Position numbers and translations under genes: made by a program. Shown one piece after another: positions 8,325 through 16,247 of a stretch of 64,000 bases of DNA (within the stretch, counting starts at the first letter, position 1; each line of letters opens with the position of its first letter). This DNA comes from Roseitalea porphyridii (GTDB lineage Bacteria > Pseudomonadota > Alphaproteobacteria > Rhizobiales > Rhizobiaceae): positions 1,612,001-1,676,000 of the forward strand of contig NZ_CP036532.1 of assembly GCF_004331955.1 (NCBI RefSeq), written 5' to 3'. Under the pieces are notes generated by a model that saw nothing but the letters and a program-made list of their open reading frames with translations, had not been told where the DNA came from and did not search any database.

Positions 8325-9596
8325 ATGTCCGACTTCCTTGCCGCCGAACGCCTGACGGTCCGTCCCGTCCGTGCATCGTTGCGCGGCCGGGCCGTGCCGC
8401 CCGGCTCCAAATCGATCACCAACCGCGTGCTCCTGCTGGCCGCGCTCGCCAACGGGACGAGCCGCATCACCGGCGCGCTCAGGAGCGACGATACCCGCCA
8501 TATGGCGACGGCCCTGCGCGCAATGGGCGTATCGGTCGAGGAAACCGACGCAACCAGCTTCGAAATCTCCGGAAACGGCCAACTGCAAGCGCCTTCCGAT
8601 CCGCTCTTTCTGGGCAATGCCGGCACCGCCACGCGGTTTCTGACGGCGATCGCCGCCTCGGTCGACGGGACGGTGGTGGTCGATGGCGACGAACACATGC
8701 GCAAGCGGCCGATCGCCCCGCTGGTCGAGGCGCTGCGTGCATGGGGTGTCGCAATCGAGGCCCCGAGCGGATGCCCGCCGGTCACGATCAGGGGGACCGG
8801 CCGGCTGCCGGCCGGCCGGGTGACGATCGATGGCGGTCTGTCCAGCCAGTATGTCTCGGCGCTGCTGATGGCCGCGCCGCTGGCCGAGGGGCCGGTCGAC
8901 ATCGTCCTCACCGGCGATCAGATCGGCGCGCGCGGCTATGTCGACCTGACGATCGCCGCCATGGAAGCCTTCGGCGCCGGCGCCGAGGACGTTTCCGCCG
9001 GCCACTGGCGCGTTTCGCCGACCGGGTACATGCCCGCCAACCATCATGTCGAGCCCGATGCGTCGGCGGCGACTTACCTTTGGGCGGCTCAGCGCCTGAC
9101 GGGCGGCGCCATCGACATCGGCACCGCGCCGGACGCGTTCACCCAACCCGACGCGAAAGCCCATGACCTGATCGCGCTTTTCCCGCGCATGCCGGCGGTG
9201 ATCGACGGCGCGCAGATGCAGGACGCCGTGCCGACGCTTGCCGTTCTCGCCGCCTACAACGAGACACCGGTTCGCTTCGTCGGCATCGGGAATTTGCGCG
9301 TGAAGGAATGCGACCGCATCGCAGCGCTCAGCCAGGGGCTGAACGTAATCCGACCCGGCCTTGCCGCAGAGGAGGGCGACGAACTGGTCGTCCACGCCGA
9401 TCCGACGCTCAGGGGCGCGACGGTGTCGGCGGAGATCGACACGTTCGCCGACCATCGCATCGCCATGAGCTTCGCGCTCACCGGGCTCGTCACCGATGGC
9501 ATCACGATCCTCGATCCGGGCTGCGTCGCCAAGACGTTCCCGGCCTACTGGGACGTGCTCGCGGGGCTGGGCGTCGAACTGCGACCGGCCGGCTGA
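8325..9596 (+). CDS. aroA: 3-phosphoshikimate 1-carboxyvinyltransferase (EPSP synthase)
   Basis: The 423-residue enzyme joins shikimate-3-phosphate and phosphoenolpyruvate in the shikimate pathway. Signatures: PPGSKSITNRVLLLAALA near the N-terminus, LFLGNAGTATRFLTA (~residue 105, signature 1), RVKECDRIAA (signature 2, ~325) and DHRIAMSFAL (~375). The NAGTA form is that of class I, Escherichia-like enzymes rather than the NAATG form of CP4-type class II. Neither cmk nor rpsA follows, although aroA-cmk-rpsA is the common alphaproteobacterial order. It may therefore be the sole aroA in a rearranged site or a second copy. Confidence 0.93.
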   Translation: MSDFLAAERLTVRPVRASLRGRAVPPGSKSITNRVLLLAALANGTSRITGALRSDDTRHMATALRAMGVSVEETDATSFEISGNGQLQAPSDPLFLGNAGTATRFLTAIAASVDGTVVVDGDEHMRKRPIAPLVEALRAWGVAIEAPSGCPPVTIRGTGRLPAGRVTIDGGLSSQYVSALLMAAPLAEGPVDIVLTGDQIGARGYVDLTIAAMEAFGAGAEDVSAGHWRVSPTGYMPANHHVEPDASAATYLWAAQRLTGGAIDIGTAPDAFTQPDAKAHDLIALFPRMPAVIDGAQMQDAVPTLAVLAAYNETPVRFVGIGNLRVKECDRIAALSQGLNVIRPGLAAEEGDELVVHADPTLRGATVSAEIDTFADHRIAMSFALTGLVTDGITILDPGCVAKTFPAYWDVLAGLGVELRPAG

Positions 9597-9696
9597 CGAC
9601 CCATTCGACACCCGCTTCTCGTGTGCCTCAGTGCACATTCCGATCGGCAGCGATCTGACATCTACGGCGCATAGTGAGCCAATGATGGAGACCCAC

Positions 9697-9969
9697 ATGA
9701 GAAATACCCTTTCACTGGCGATGGCCGCGGCCATCGCCATTCCCCTCGGCATCGGAGCAATCGCGGTCGCGCCGTGTACGGCCACCGCGGGCATCTTCTG
9801 TGATGTGTGCAAGGCCCAGGGATGCAAGTGCGACGGCGAGAAGTGCTATGACTGCGACGATGCGCTGACCACCGACCCCGGAAACGAGAACGGCAGCCGG
9901 ACGCCGAGGTTCGGACTGAAGAGCAGCCTGTCGGCGCCGGCGGCTCAGCCGGGCCAGTTTACCCGATAA
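9697..9969 (+). CDS. Small secreted cysteine-rich protein
   Basis: Not recognised as a known family. The 90-residue product has a signal peptide: MRNTLSLAMAAAIAIPLGIG, then a small-residue stretch ending CTATA, with likely cleavage before GIF. The mature part opens with six cysteines spaced CX2CX4CXCX4CX2C, a symmetric pattern, in FCDVCKAQGCKCDGEKCYDC. The remaining ~45 residues are hydrophilic and look disordered. GGAG lies 6 nt before ATG 9697; ATGs at 9682 and 9685 are in frame but less well placed. The cysteines could bind metal or form three disulfides. Its neighbours aroA and lrp give no functional clue. Confidence 0.7.
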   Translation: MRNTLSLAMAAAIAIPLGIGAIAVAPCTATAGIFCDVCKAQGCKCDGEKCYDCDDALTTDPGNENGSRTPRFGLKSSLSAPAAQPGQFTR

Positions 9970-9992
9970 GCCGGCGATCGGTCATGAAGGTG

Positions 9993-10017
9993 TGAGGCGG
10001 GCTATCGCTCCGCCTCA
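9993..10017. terminator. Possible shared hairpin between convergent genes
   Basis: TGAGGCGG, 9-nt loop, CCGCCTCA: an 8-bp perfect stem between the cysteine-rich gene and the convergent lrp gene, overlapping the lrp stop codon. There is no T tract on either side, so termination is only a guess. Confidence 0.35.
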
Positions 10018-10488
10018 TGCCAGCCCCGGATCGATCCCCACATTGGGCCGGTCGATCACTTCCCTAAGCGCAAAGGACGAGTTTATCTTTACGACGTGCG
10101 GCAGGTTCGACAGCCAGTCGCGGTGGATGCGCTCGTAATCGGCCAGGTCCCTGGCCGCCACGCGCAGGATATAGTCGTACTCGCCGCTCATCAGATAGCA
10201 GACCAGAACGTTCGGACAGCGCCTGACCGCCTCCTCGAAGGCGCGCAGCGTCGTCTGGAACTGGCCTGACAGCGAGATGTGAACGATCACCGTCATCTGG
10301 TGGCCGAGCGCGCTGTTCGAAACACGCGCGTGGTAGCCCCGGATCGTGCCCGCCTTCTCCAGCGCGTCGAGCCGGCGCGAGCAGGCCGAGGGCGACAGGC
10401 CGACCTTCTCGGCGAGCGTCGCGTTGGGCATGCGCCCGTTCTTCTGAAGCTCGGTCAGAATCGCACGATCGATCGCATCAAGAGCCAT
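10015..10488 (-). CDS. Lrp/AsnC family transcriptional regulator
   Basis: A 157-residue Lrp-type regulator. The N-terminal winged helix-turn-helix (DRAILTELQKNGRMPNATLA, then VGLSPSACSRRLDALEKAG) is followed by a RAM/ACT-like ligand domain with SGEYDYILRVAARDL. Such proteins sense amino acids and often control adjacent, divergent metabolic genes. Here the divergent gene is alanine dehydrogenase, so alanine is a likely effector and ald the main target; this is inference from context. The ATG at 10488 fits the family's usual N-terminus, whereas the longer open frame runs across the regulatory region. Confidence 0.9.
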   Translation of the reverse strand: MALDAIDRAILTELQKNGRMPNATLAEKVGLSPSACSRRLDALEKAGTIRGYHARVSNSALGHQMTVIVHISLSGQFQTTLRAFEEAVRRCPNVLVCYLMSGEYDYILRVAARDLADYERIHRDWLSNLPHVVKINSSFALREVIDRPNVGIDPGLA

Positions 10489-10500
10489 GGTCGCAAAAAT

Positions 10501-10549
10501 TCCCGGTGATTGCGCTGAATTCCCGCAGACTATTGCACAATTGCCGGGA
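10501..10549. promoter_or_regulatory. Dyad in the lrp-ald intergenic region, probable Lrp operator
   Basis: TCCCGGTGATTGCGC (10501-10515) and GCACAATTGCCGGGA (10535-10549) form an inverted repeat matching at 12 of 15 positions. The arm centres are 34 bp apart, about three helical turns, which suits an Lrp dimer of dimers. Confidence 0.55.
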
Positions 10550-10624
10550 CGTCCACCGGCCTTTGCACGGACATTGCGCGCCGCTTCTGCGATCCTTGAC
10601 GCACATGAGTTTTGGGAGGCTCGA

Positions 10625-11743
10625 ATGCTCGTCGGCTGTCCGAAGGAAATCAAGAACCACGAATACCGCGTCGGCCTGACGCCGGGTTCGGTGCGCGAAT
10701 ATGTGGCCCACGGCCATCAGGTGATCGTCGAGACCGGCGCGGGCATGGGCATCGACGCGGGCGATGACGCCTATCGCGCCGCCGGCGCGCGCATCGCCGA
10801 GAACGCTTCGGAAGTGTTCGAAAAAGCCGACATGATCGTCAAGGTCAAGGAACCGCAGCCGTCCGAGTGGACGCAGTTGCGCGAAGGCCAGATCCTGTAC
10901 ACCTACCTGCACCTGGCGCCAGATCCGGACCAGACCCGCGGCCTCGTCGAGAGCGGCTGCACGGCGATCGCCTACGAGACCGTCACCGACGATCACGGCG
11001 GCCTGCCGCTGCTGGCCCCGATGTCGGAGGTGGCCGGCCGCCTGTCGATGCAGGCCTCGGCGACCGCGCTGCAGAAGGCCAATGGCGGGCGCGGCGTGCT
11101 GCTGGGCGGCGTGCCGGGCGTCAAGCCGGGCAAGGTGACGGTGATCGGCGGCGGCGTGGTCGGCATCAATGCCGCGCGCATGGCGATCGGCCTTGGCGCG
11201 CATGTGACGATCATCGACCGCTCGCTGCCGCGCCTGCGCGAACTCGACAACATCTTCCAGGGCCGGGTCGAGACCCGCTATTCGACGGTCGAGGCGCTCG
11301 AGGAGACCGTGTTCGACGCCGACGTGGTGATCGGCGCGGTGCTGATCCCCGGCGCGGCCGCCCCCAAGCTCGTCACGCGCGAGATGCTCGGCGGCATGAA
11401 GAAGGGGGCGGTGCTGTGCGATGTCGCCATCGACCAGGGCGGCTGCTTCGAGACCTCGAAACCGACGACCCATGCCGAACCGACCTACGAGGTCGACGGC
11501 ATCGTCCATTACTGCGTCGCCAACATGCCCGGTGCCGTGCCGGTCACCTCGGCGCACGCGCTCAACAATGCCACGCTGCGCCAGGGCCTGGCGCTTGCGA
11601 ACCGCGGGCTTGAGGCGCTGACCGACGACCCGCATCTGCGCAACGGGCTGAACGTCCATCGCGGCCGGATCACCAACGGCCCGGTGGCCGAGGCGCTCGG
11701 CTACGAACTGGCCGAGCCGCAGGTGGCGCTCAAGGTCGCCTGA
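10625..11743 (+). CDS. ald: Alanine dehydrogenase
   Basis: The 372-residue NAD-dependent enzyme interconverts L-alanine and pyruvate plus ammonia. The N-terminal block [20 protein letters not shown] is diagnostic for the AlaDH/PNT family, and the Rossmann fold carries [15 protein letters not shown] at ~residues 172-186. The C-terminal [20 protein letters not shown] block is also typical. GGAGG sits 5 nt before the ATG. The divergent Lrp gene and the dyad between them suggest alanine-responsive induction. Confidence 0.96.
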   Translation: MLVGCPKEIKNHEYRVGLTPGSVREYVAHGHQVIVETGAGMGIDAGDDAYRAAGARIAENASEVFEKADMIVKVKEPQPSEWTQLREGQILYTYLHLAPDPDQTRGLVESGCTAIAYETVTDDHGGLPLLAPMSEVAGRLSMQASATALQKANGGRGVLLGGVPGVKPGKVTVIGGGVVGINAARMAIGLGAHVTIIDRSLPRLRELDNIFQGRVETRYSTVEALEETVFDADVVIGAVLIPGAAAPKLVTREMLGGMKKGAVLCDVAIDQGGCFETSKPTTHAEPTYEVDGIVHYCVANMPGAVPVTSAHALNNATLRQGLALANRGLEALTDDPHLRNGLNVHRGRITNGPVAEALGYELAEPQVALKVA

Positions 11744-11827
11744 TCGGCGAACGGTTTGCGTCCGGCGTCCTCCCCGCCGGGCACAGAGGGTCCGGTGGCG
11801 TCCTCGCGCCCCGGACCCAAATCATTT

Positions 11828-12400
11828 CTAGTATCCGATCACCAGATCGGTGACCCGGCGCAGCGTCACACGGCGGTTGCGCCACTCGGCGCGCTGGGTC
11901 GGGACCAGCAGGTCTTCCTCGCCATAGCCGATCGTCTCCATGGCGCGCCACGGAACCCCGTGCCTGGCAAGCCCGGCGGCGACCGATTCGGCACGGGCCT
12001 GCGAAAGGCGCAGGTTGGCCGCGTTCGAGCCGACCGCGTCCGTATGACCCTCGATCAGGAACAGTTCGCGGCCGCGCCGGCGCAGGATGCGCTTCATGGC
12101 GATCGCGATCTCCTCGAGCTTCCAGGATTCGCTGCGCGGTATGTGCGCCGAACCGAAGGCGAAGTTGATCGACTGGATGTCGACGGACGGTGCGATGCGG
12201 CGCAGGTCGCGCCGGCGTTTGAGTTCGCCGATCGACACGCGTGCGTCCGGCATGATCACCCTGGACGGATCGGCGCCGAGCCTGTCGAGCAGTTCGGCCG
12301 CCGAAGGCGTCGACTGGGCGGTGGCGGGCAGGGCGGTCAGCGACAGTGCGCCGCCGGCAAGGGCGGCGAGAGCCGCCCGGCGATGGAGGCAATTGGTCAT
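11828..12400 (-). CDS. OmpA-family periplasmic/cell-wall protein
   Basis: A 190-residue exported protein with an OmpA_C domain. The signal peptide (RRAALAALAGGALSLTALPA then TAQS) has a twin arginine, so Tat export is possible. The OmpA domain at ~75-185 shows INFAFGSAHI, the peptidoglycan-contact segment FLIEGHTDAVGS, NLRLSQARAESVAAGLARHG and RRVTLRRV. Such domains bind diaminopimelate in peptidoglycan. No beta-barrel precedes the domain. It lies 75 nt downstream of the GNAT gene on the same strand and may be the tail of that operon. Confidence 0.82.
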   Translation of the reverse strand: MTNCLHRRAALAALAGGALSLTALPATAQSTPSAAELLDRLGADPSRVIMPDARVSIGELKRRRDLRRIAPSVDIQSINFAFGSAHIPRSESWKLEEIAIAMKRILRRRGRELFLIEGHTDAVGSNAANLRLSQARAESVAAGLARHGVPWRAMETIGYGEEDLLVPTQRAEWRNRRVTLRRVTDLVIGY

Positions 12401-12475
12401 GGTCGTTCCCTTCGGGTTCAATATCCTCGGGAACGTGATGCCAGCGCGCGGCTGAATTGCCGCTGAACGCCCCGT

Positions 12476-13087
12476 TCAGGGACCGCCGGTGATGCCGAAG
12501 CGGGTCGAAAGGCCGGTCCGCTCGTTCTCGGTGAGCGGATGCACGCGGCCCTGCGACTGCCGGTAGGGCCGGAAGCCCATCTTCTGGTAGAGCGGCAGCG
12601 CCGCCGGGTGGTCGAGCGTGCAGGTGTTGACCGTGACTTCCTCCGGCTCGGCCGACCATGCCGCCTCGATCGCCCGGCCCAGGAACCAGCGGCCGAGCCC
12701 CATGCCGTGCACGTGCGGCATCATCCCGAAATAGGCCAGATCGGTATGGCTTTCGCTCTTGCGGTTGAGCTCGAAGAAGCCAGCCGGCGCGCCGTCGACA
12801 TAGAGCACGGTGATCTCGCACGGCTCGGCGTGGACGGCACGCCGAAGCGCGGCATCGTCCATGCGCAGCCGCGCTTCCCAGTTCCAATGGATGCCGACCT
12901 GGAAATAGAGGTACCGGTAGAAGTGCAGCGGGGGCTCCGGCACCGCCAGCAGCGCCGCGTGCACGTTTGCCGGCTTGGCCGGATAGGTCGCCGGCGGCCG
13001 CTCCATGCGCAGGTAGGTGATCGTCGTGTCGAGCGGCTCGGCACCGTTCGCCGCCTGTCCCGCGCGGTTCGGCCTCAGCCAGCTCAT
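12476..13087 (-). CDS. GNAT family N-acetyltransferase
   Basis: A 203-residue acetyltransferase. The acetyl-CoA-binding motif A is visible in MMPHVHGMGLGRWFLGRAIE (~residues 120-139), followed by VTVNTCTLDHPAALPLYQKMGF, the usual C-terminal GNAT strand-helix. The acceptor substrate is unknown. The ATG at 13087 lies 4 nt after the sulfurtransferase stop, so the two are probably translated from one message. Its position at the end of a cysteine/sulfur operon could suggest acetylation of a small thiol or amine, but nothing in the sequence shows this. Confidence 0.83.
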   Translation of the reverse strand: MSWLRPNRAGQAANGAEPLDTTITYLRMERPPATYPAKPANVHAALLAVPEPPLHFYRYLYFQVGIHWNWEARLRMDDAALRRAVHAEPCEITVLYVDGAPAGFFELNRKSESHTDLAYFGMMPHVHGMGLGRWFLGRAIEAAWSAEPEEVTVNTCTLDHPAALPLYQKMGFRPYRQSQGRVHPLTENERTGLSTRFGITGGP

Positions 13088-13091
13088 CGTC

Positions 13092-13949
13092 CTACCCGTC
13101 CGCCGGCCCCGTTTCGACGGGCGTGTCGGCGCGCCCGCCCCATTGAGACCATGATCCGTCATAGAGCCTGTGGTCGGCCGCGCCGAGCGAAGCGAGCGCC
13201 AGATTGATCACCGCCGCGGTGACGCCCGACCCGCAGGTCGTCACCACCGGCCGGTCGGGATCGATGCCCGCTTTGGCGAGCGCGGCCCGCAGCCCTTCGA
13301 GATCCTTCAGATAGCCGTTCTCCGACAGCGTGGCGTAGTGCACGTTGCGCGCGCCCGGCATGTGGCCCGAGCGCATGCCCGCGCGCGGTTCGGGCTGGGA
13401 GCCGGTGAACCGTCCGGGCCCGCGCGCATCGGCGATCTGCGCCGATCCCCCGGCAACGATGTCGCCCATCGCGTCGAGATCGACCACGCGGCCGGCGTCG
13501 AACTTCGGAACGAAGGCGGTGCCCGCGATCTTCGTGGGCGCGTCGGTGACGGGCCGGCCGTCGGCCTTCCAGTTGTCGAAGCCGCCGTCGAGCACGAAGA
13601 CGTTGGATGCGCCCATGACGCGGAACATCCACCACACGCGCGGCGCGGTGAACATGCCCGGGCCGTCATAGACGATGATCGTGTCGTCCCGGGTGATCCC
13701 CATCGCGCTGACGTGGCGCTCGAATTCGGTCGGCGAGGGCAGCGTGTGCGGCAGGTCGCTTTCGGGATCGACCACCGCATCCTGGTCGAAGAAGACCGCG
13801 CCGGGAATGTGCGCGGCGTCATATTCCGCGCGCGCATCGCGCTTCTGGTCGGGCAGGTACCAGGACGCATCGACGATCGACAGGCCCGGATCGTGCAGAT
13901 GCTGTTCCAGCCAATCGGGCGAGACGACGAACGGGCTCTTGTCGGCCAT
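13092..13949 (-). CDS. sseA: 3-mercaptopyruvate sulfurtransferase (two-domain rhodanese)
   Basis: A 285-residue sulfurtransferase with two rhodanese domains: an inactive N-terminal one (SIVDASWYLPDQKRDARAEY, AAHIPGAVFFD) and an active C-terminal one. The active loop CGSGVTA (~residue 239) is the mercaptopyruvate sulfurtransferase form, unlike the CRKGVTA loop of thiosulfate sulfurtransferases. It moves sulfur from 3-mercaptopyruvate, a cysteine transamination product, to thiol acceptors. It lies between alaX (8 nt upstream) and the GNAT gene (4 nt downstream) in an operon led by cysteine synthase, which fits a cysteine-turnover role. Confidence 0.93.
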   Translation of the reverse strand: MADKSPFVVSPDWLEQHLHDPGLSIVDASWYLPDQKRDARAEYDAAHIPGAVFFDQDAVVDPESDLPHTLPSPTEFERHVSAMGITRDDTIIVYDGPGMFTAPRVWWMFRVMGASNVFVLDGGFDNWKADGRPVTDAPTKIAGTAFVPKFDAGRVVDLDAMGDIVAGGSAQIADARGPGRFTGSQPEPRAGMRSGHMPGARNVHYATLSENGYLKDLEGLRAALAKAGIDPDRPVVTTCGSGVTAAVINLALASLGAADHRLYDGSWSQWGGRADTPVETGPADG

Positions 13950-13957
13950 GGCGATCC

Positions 13958-14692
13958 CTATTGCGGCGGTGCGCCGAACCTTATCCGGAAGCGGCGGTTC
14001 TCGCGACCCTTCTTCTCGATCTTGCCGATATGGATCGCTCCGACCTCGCCCGTCGAGCGGACATGCGTGCCGCCGCAGGGCTGGCTGTCGATCGCCGCAT
14101 CGGCGCCGATGCAGACCAGCCGGATGCGACCGGCGCCCGAAGGCGGGCGCACATTCTTCGATTTGACCAGGCCCGGATTGGCGTCAAGTTCGCTCTCGTC
14201 GATCCACTGCGCGTAGACGGGGTGATCGGCGCCAACCATCTCCATCAGCGCGGCCGCCACCTCGGCCTTGTCGACCGTCTCGGCCATGTCGAAATCGACG
14301 CGGCTTTCGGTCTCGCCGACCGACGCGCCGGTGATCGGGAAAGGGCAGGCGACCGTCAGCAGATGGCAGGCCGTATGCATGCGCATCAGCGCGTGCCGCC
14401 TGTCCCAGTCGATCGCGAGCCGCACGGTTTCGCCCGCCTCGGGCAGGGCCGACCCTTCGGCCGGCACGTGCACGATCTCGTCCTTGGTCTCGCCGGTCAC
14501 GGTGGTTGCGATCGTGATGGTGCTGCCGTCGGCCCGGGTCAGCGTTCCGCTGTCGCCCGGCTGACCGCCCGAGGTGGCATAGAAGATGGTCCGGTCCAGC
14601 ACGATCCCGCCGCGTTCGTTGACGCCGGCGATGGTGGCCTCGGCCTCGGCCAGATAGGCATCGTCTCGGAACAGCGCCTCGGTGCGGCTCAC
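13958..14692 (-). CDS. Alanyl-tRNA editing protein (AlaX type)
   Basis: A 244-residue free-standing editing domain related to the C-terminal part of AlaRS, expected to hydrolyse mischarged Ser-tRNA(Ala) or Gly-tRNA(Ala). The zinc ligands are intact: HTACH (H106, H110) and CGGTH (C206, H210). The upstream TSGGQPGDSGTL block is the conserved AlaX N-terminal motif. The start is a GTG overlapping the TGA of the NIPSNAP gene (GTGA), which points to translational coupling; the longer open frame is not supported. Its neighbours synthesise and use cysteine, so it may also guard against misacylation under changed amino-acid pools. Confidence 0.9.
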   Translation of the reverse strand: MSRTEALFRDDAYLAEAEATIAGVNERGGIVLDRTIFYATSGGQPGDSGTLTRADGSTITIATTVTGETKDEIVHVPAEGSALPEAGETVRLAIDWDRRHALMRMHTACHLLTVACPFPITGASVGETESRVDFDMAETVDKAEVAAALMEMVGADHPVYAQWIDESELDANPGLVKSKNVRPPSGAGRIRLVCIGADAAIDSQPCGGTHVRSTGEVGAIHIGKIEKKGRENRRFRIRFGAPPQ

Positions 14693-15006
14693 GGTTCGAT
14701 CCCTTCGGTGACCGGGCGCAGGAAGCTGCGCTCGTAACGGCGGATGCAGCCGGTGCGCCGGGCGAAATCGAAGGCGGCCCGGCAGTCGGCGTCGTCGAAC
14801 GATCGGGTCCGGTAGTCTTCGTAGCTGGCAAGGCTGTCGAAGGTGAAGCTGGCATAGGCGATGTCGCTTTCGCCCTCGGCCGGCAGCAGATAGCCATGGT
14901 GCTTGCCGCCGAACCGCTCGACGAGCGTGATCCACAGCCGCCCGTAATGCTCGAAATCGTCGATCCTGTCCGGATCGATCTCGTAGCGCAGAAAGCAGGT
15001 GATCAT
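14689..15006 (-). CDS. NIPSNAP family protein
   Basis: A 105-residue ferredoxin-like dimeric alpha/beta barrel protein of the NIPSNAP family: it opens MITCFLRYEIDPDRIDDFEH and carries FGGKHHGYLLPAEG and IAYASFTFDSLASYEDYR. The biochemical role is unknown for bacterial members. Its start overlaps the cysteine synthase stop by 4 nt (ATGA), and its own stop overlaps the alaX GTG start, so it is embedded in the sulfur operon. Confidence 0.82.
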   Translation of the reverse strand: MITCFLRYEIDPDRIDDFEHYGRLWITLVERFGGKHHGYLLPAEGESDIAYASFTFDSLASYEDYRTRSFDDADCRAAFDFARRTGCIRRYERSFLRPVTEGIEP

Positions 15007-16037
15007 CCGGCGTCCTCGAACGGCACGTCGATGTCGGCCGTGCGCTCCATCCATTCGGGCACCGGCAGCCCCTTTTCGCGCAGGAACGCGGGATTGTAGA
15101 TCTTGGACAGGTAGCGGTGGCCGTAGTCGCACAGGATCGTCACGATCGTATGGCCCGGCCCGAGTTCGCGCGCCATCGCCTTGGCGCCGGCGATGTTGAT
15201 GCCGGTCGATCCGCCCATCACCATGCCTTCCTCGTGCACCAGCTTGAAGATGATGTCGAGCGCCTCCTCGTCGCCGATCCGCCAGGCGAAATCGGGTGAA
15301 AAGCCCTCCAGATTGGCCGTCACCCGGCCCTGGCCGATGCCTTCGGTAAGCGAGGATCCCTCGGACTTGAACTCACCGGTCGTATAGAAGCTGTAGAGGG
15401 CGGCCCCGTGCGGGTCGGCGATGCCGATCTTGACGTCCTTGTTGCGCGCGCGCAGACCCTCGGCGACGCCGGCCAGCGTGCCGCCCGAGCCGACCGCGCA
15501 CACGAACCCGTCCACCTTGCCGTCCGTGTCGCGCCAGATTTCCGGCGCGGTCGCGTCGATGTGCGCCTGCCGATTGACGGTGTTGTCGAACTGGTTGGCC
15601 CAGATCGCCCCGTTCGGCTCGGATTTGGCCATCTGTTCGGCCAGCCGGCCCGAAAGCCGCACATAATTGTTGGGGTTGCGATAGGGAACGGCCGGCACCT
15701 CGACCAGTTCGGCCCCGCCCAGGCGCAGCGCGTCCTTCTTTTCCTGCGTCTGTGTTTCCGGGATGACGATCACCGTCCGGTAGCCGAGCGCCTTGGCGAC
15801 CATGGTCAACCCGATGCCGGTGTTGCCGGCCGTTCCCTCGACGATCACGCCGCCGGGCTTGAGCAGTCCCTTCTGCTCGGCGTCCCGGATGATCCAGAGC
15901 GCGGCGCGGTCCTTGACCGACTGGCCGGGATTGAGGAATTCGGCCTTTCCCAGGATCGTGCAGCCGGTCTCCTCGGAGGCGCGCTTGAGCTTGATCAGGG
16001 GCGTGTTGCCGATGAGATCGATGATCGAGGCATGCAT
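15003..16037 (-). CDS. cysK: Cysteine synthase (O-acetylserine sulfhydrylase family)
   Basis: A 344-residue PLP enzyme of the OASS family, making cysteine from O-acetylserine and sulfide. Motifs: IGNTPLIKL near the N-terminus, the PLP lysine in LNPGQSVKDRAA (~residue 42), EGTAGNTGIG, and AVGSGGTLAG for phosphate binding. It is about 30 residues longer than Escherichia CysK and has EGIGQGRVTANLEGF, features seen in a second rhizobial cysteine-synthase clade. It heads a five-gene operon with 4-nt overlaps or very short gaps down to the GNAT gene. A CBS-like activity cannot be excluded. Confidence 0.9.
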   Translation of the reverse strand: MHASIIDLIGNTPLIKLKRASEETGCTILGKAEFLNPGQSVKDRAALWIIRDAEQKGLLKPGGVIVEGTAGNTGIGLTMVAKALGYRTVIVIPETQTQEKKDALRLGGAELVEVPAVPYRNPNNYVRLSGRLAEQMAKSEPNGAIWANQFDNTVNRQAHIDATAPEIWRDTDGKVDGFVCAVGSGGTLAGVAEGLRARNKDVKIGIADPHGAALYSFYTTGEFKSEGSSLTEGIGQGRVTANLEGFSPDFAWRIGDEEALDIIFKLVHEEGMVMGGSTGINIAGAKAMARELGPGHTIVTILCDYGHRYLSKIYNPAFLREKGLPVPEWMERTADIDVPFEDAG

Positions 16038-16174
16038 GGAACTGGGGACTCCCGTCTTTGGGCGGAAGGCTAAAGGCGGCCCATCGGCGGGGCAAGGCAA
16101 TTATGCTGCGCAAACAAGGTGGTTGACGAATTGTTTGCCATGACCAAATGACTATCGAAAACCGCATTCGCCGG

Positions 16175-16203
16175 TGATCCGGTCCGTGTCTCGTCGCGTA
16201 GAC
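16175..16203 (+). promoter_or_regulatory. Candidate sigma-E (RpoE/ChrR-type) promoter of chrR-like gene
   Basis: TGATCC (16175-16180), exactly 18 nt, then TAGA at 16199-16202. The -35 hexamer and spacing equal those I recall for Rhodobacter sphaeroides sigma-E promoters (TGATCC, N18, TAAGA-like). The same element precedes the photolyase operon. The ChrR-like start codon follows 45 nt later. Confidence 0.65.
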
Positions 16204-16247
16204 GTTTCAGAAATGTGACACTGGGCGGCAGGGACCGCCATTTGGGG

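Noticed and set aside
11788-11818. GGGTCCGG/CCGGACCC hairpin after ald as a terminator
   Set aside because: An 8-bp stem with a 15-nt loop and no T tract on either strand; too weak to list.
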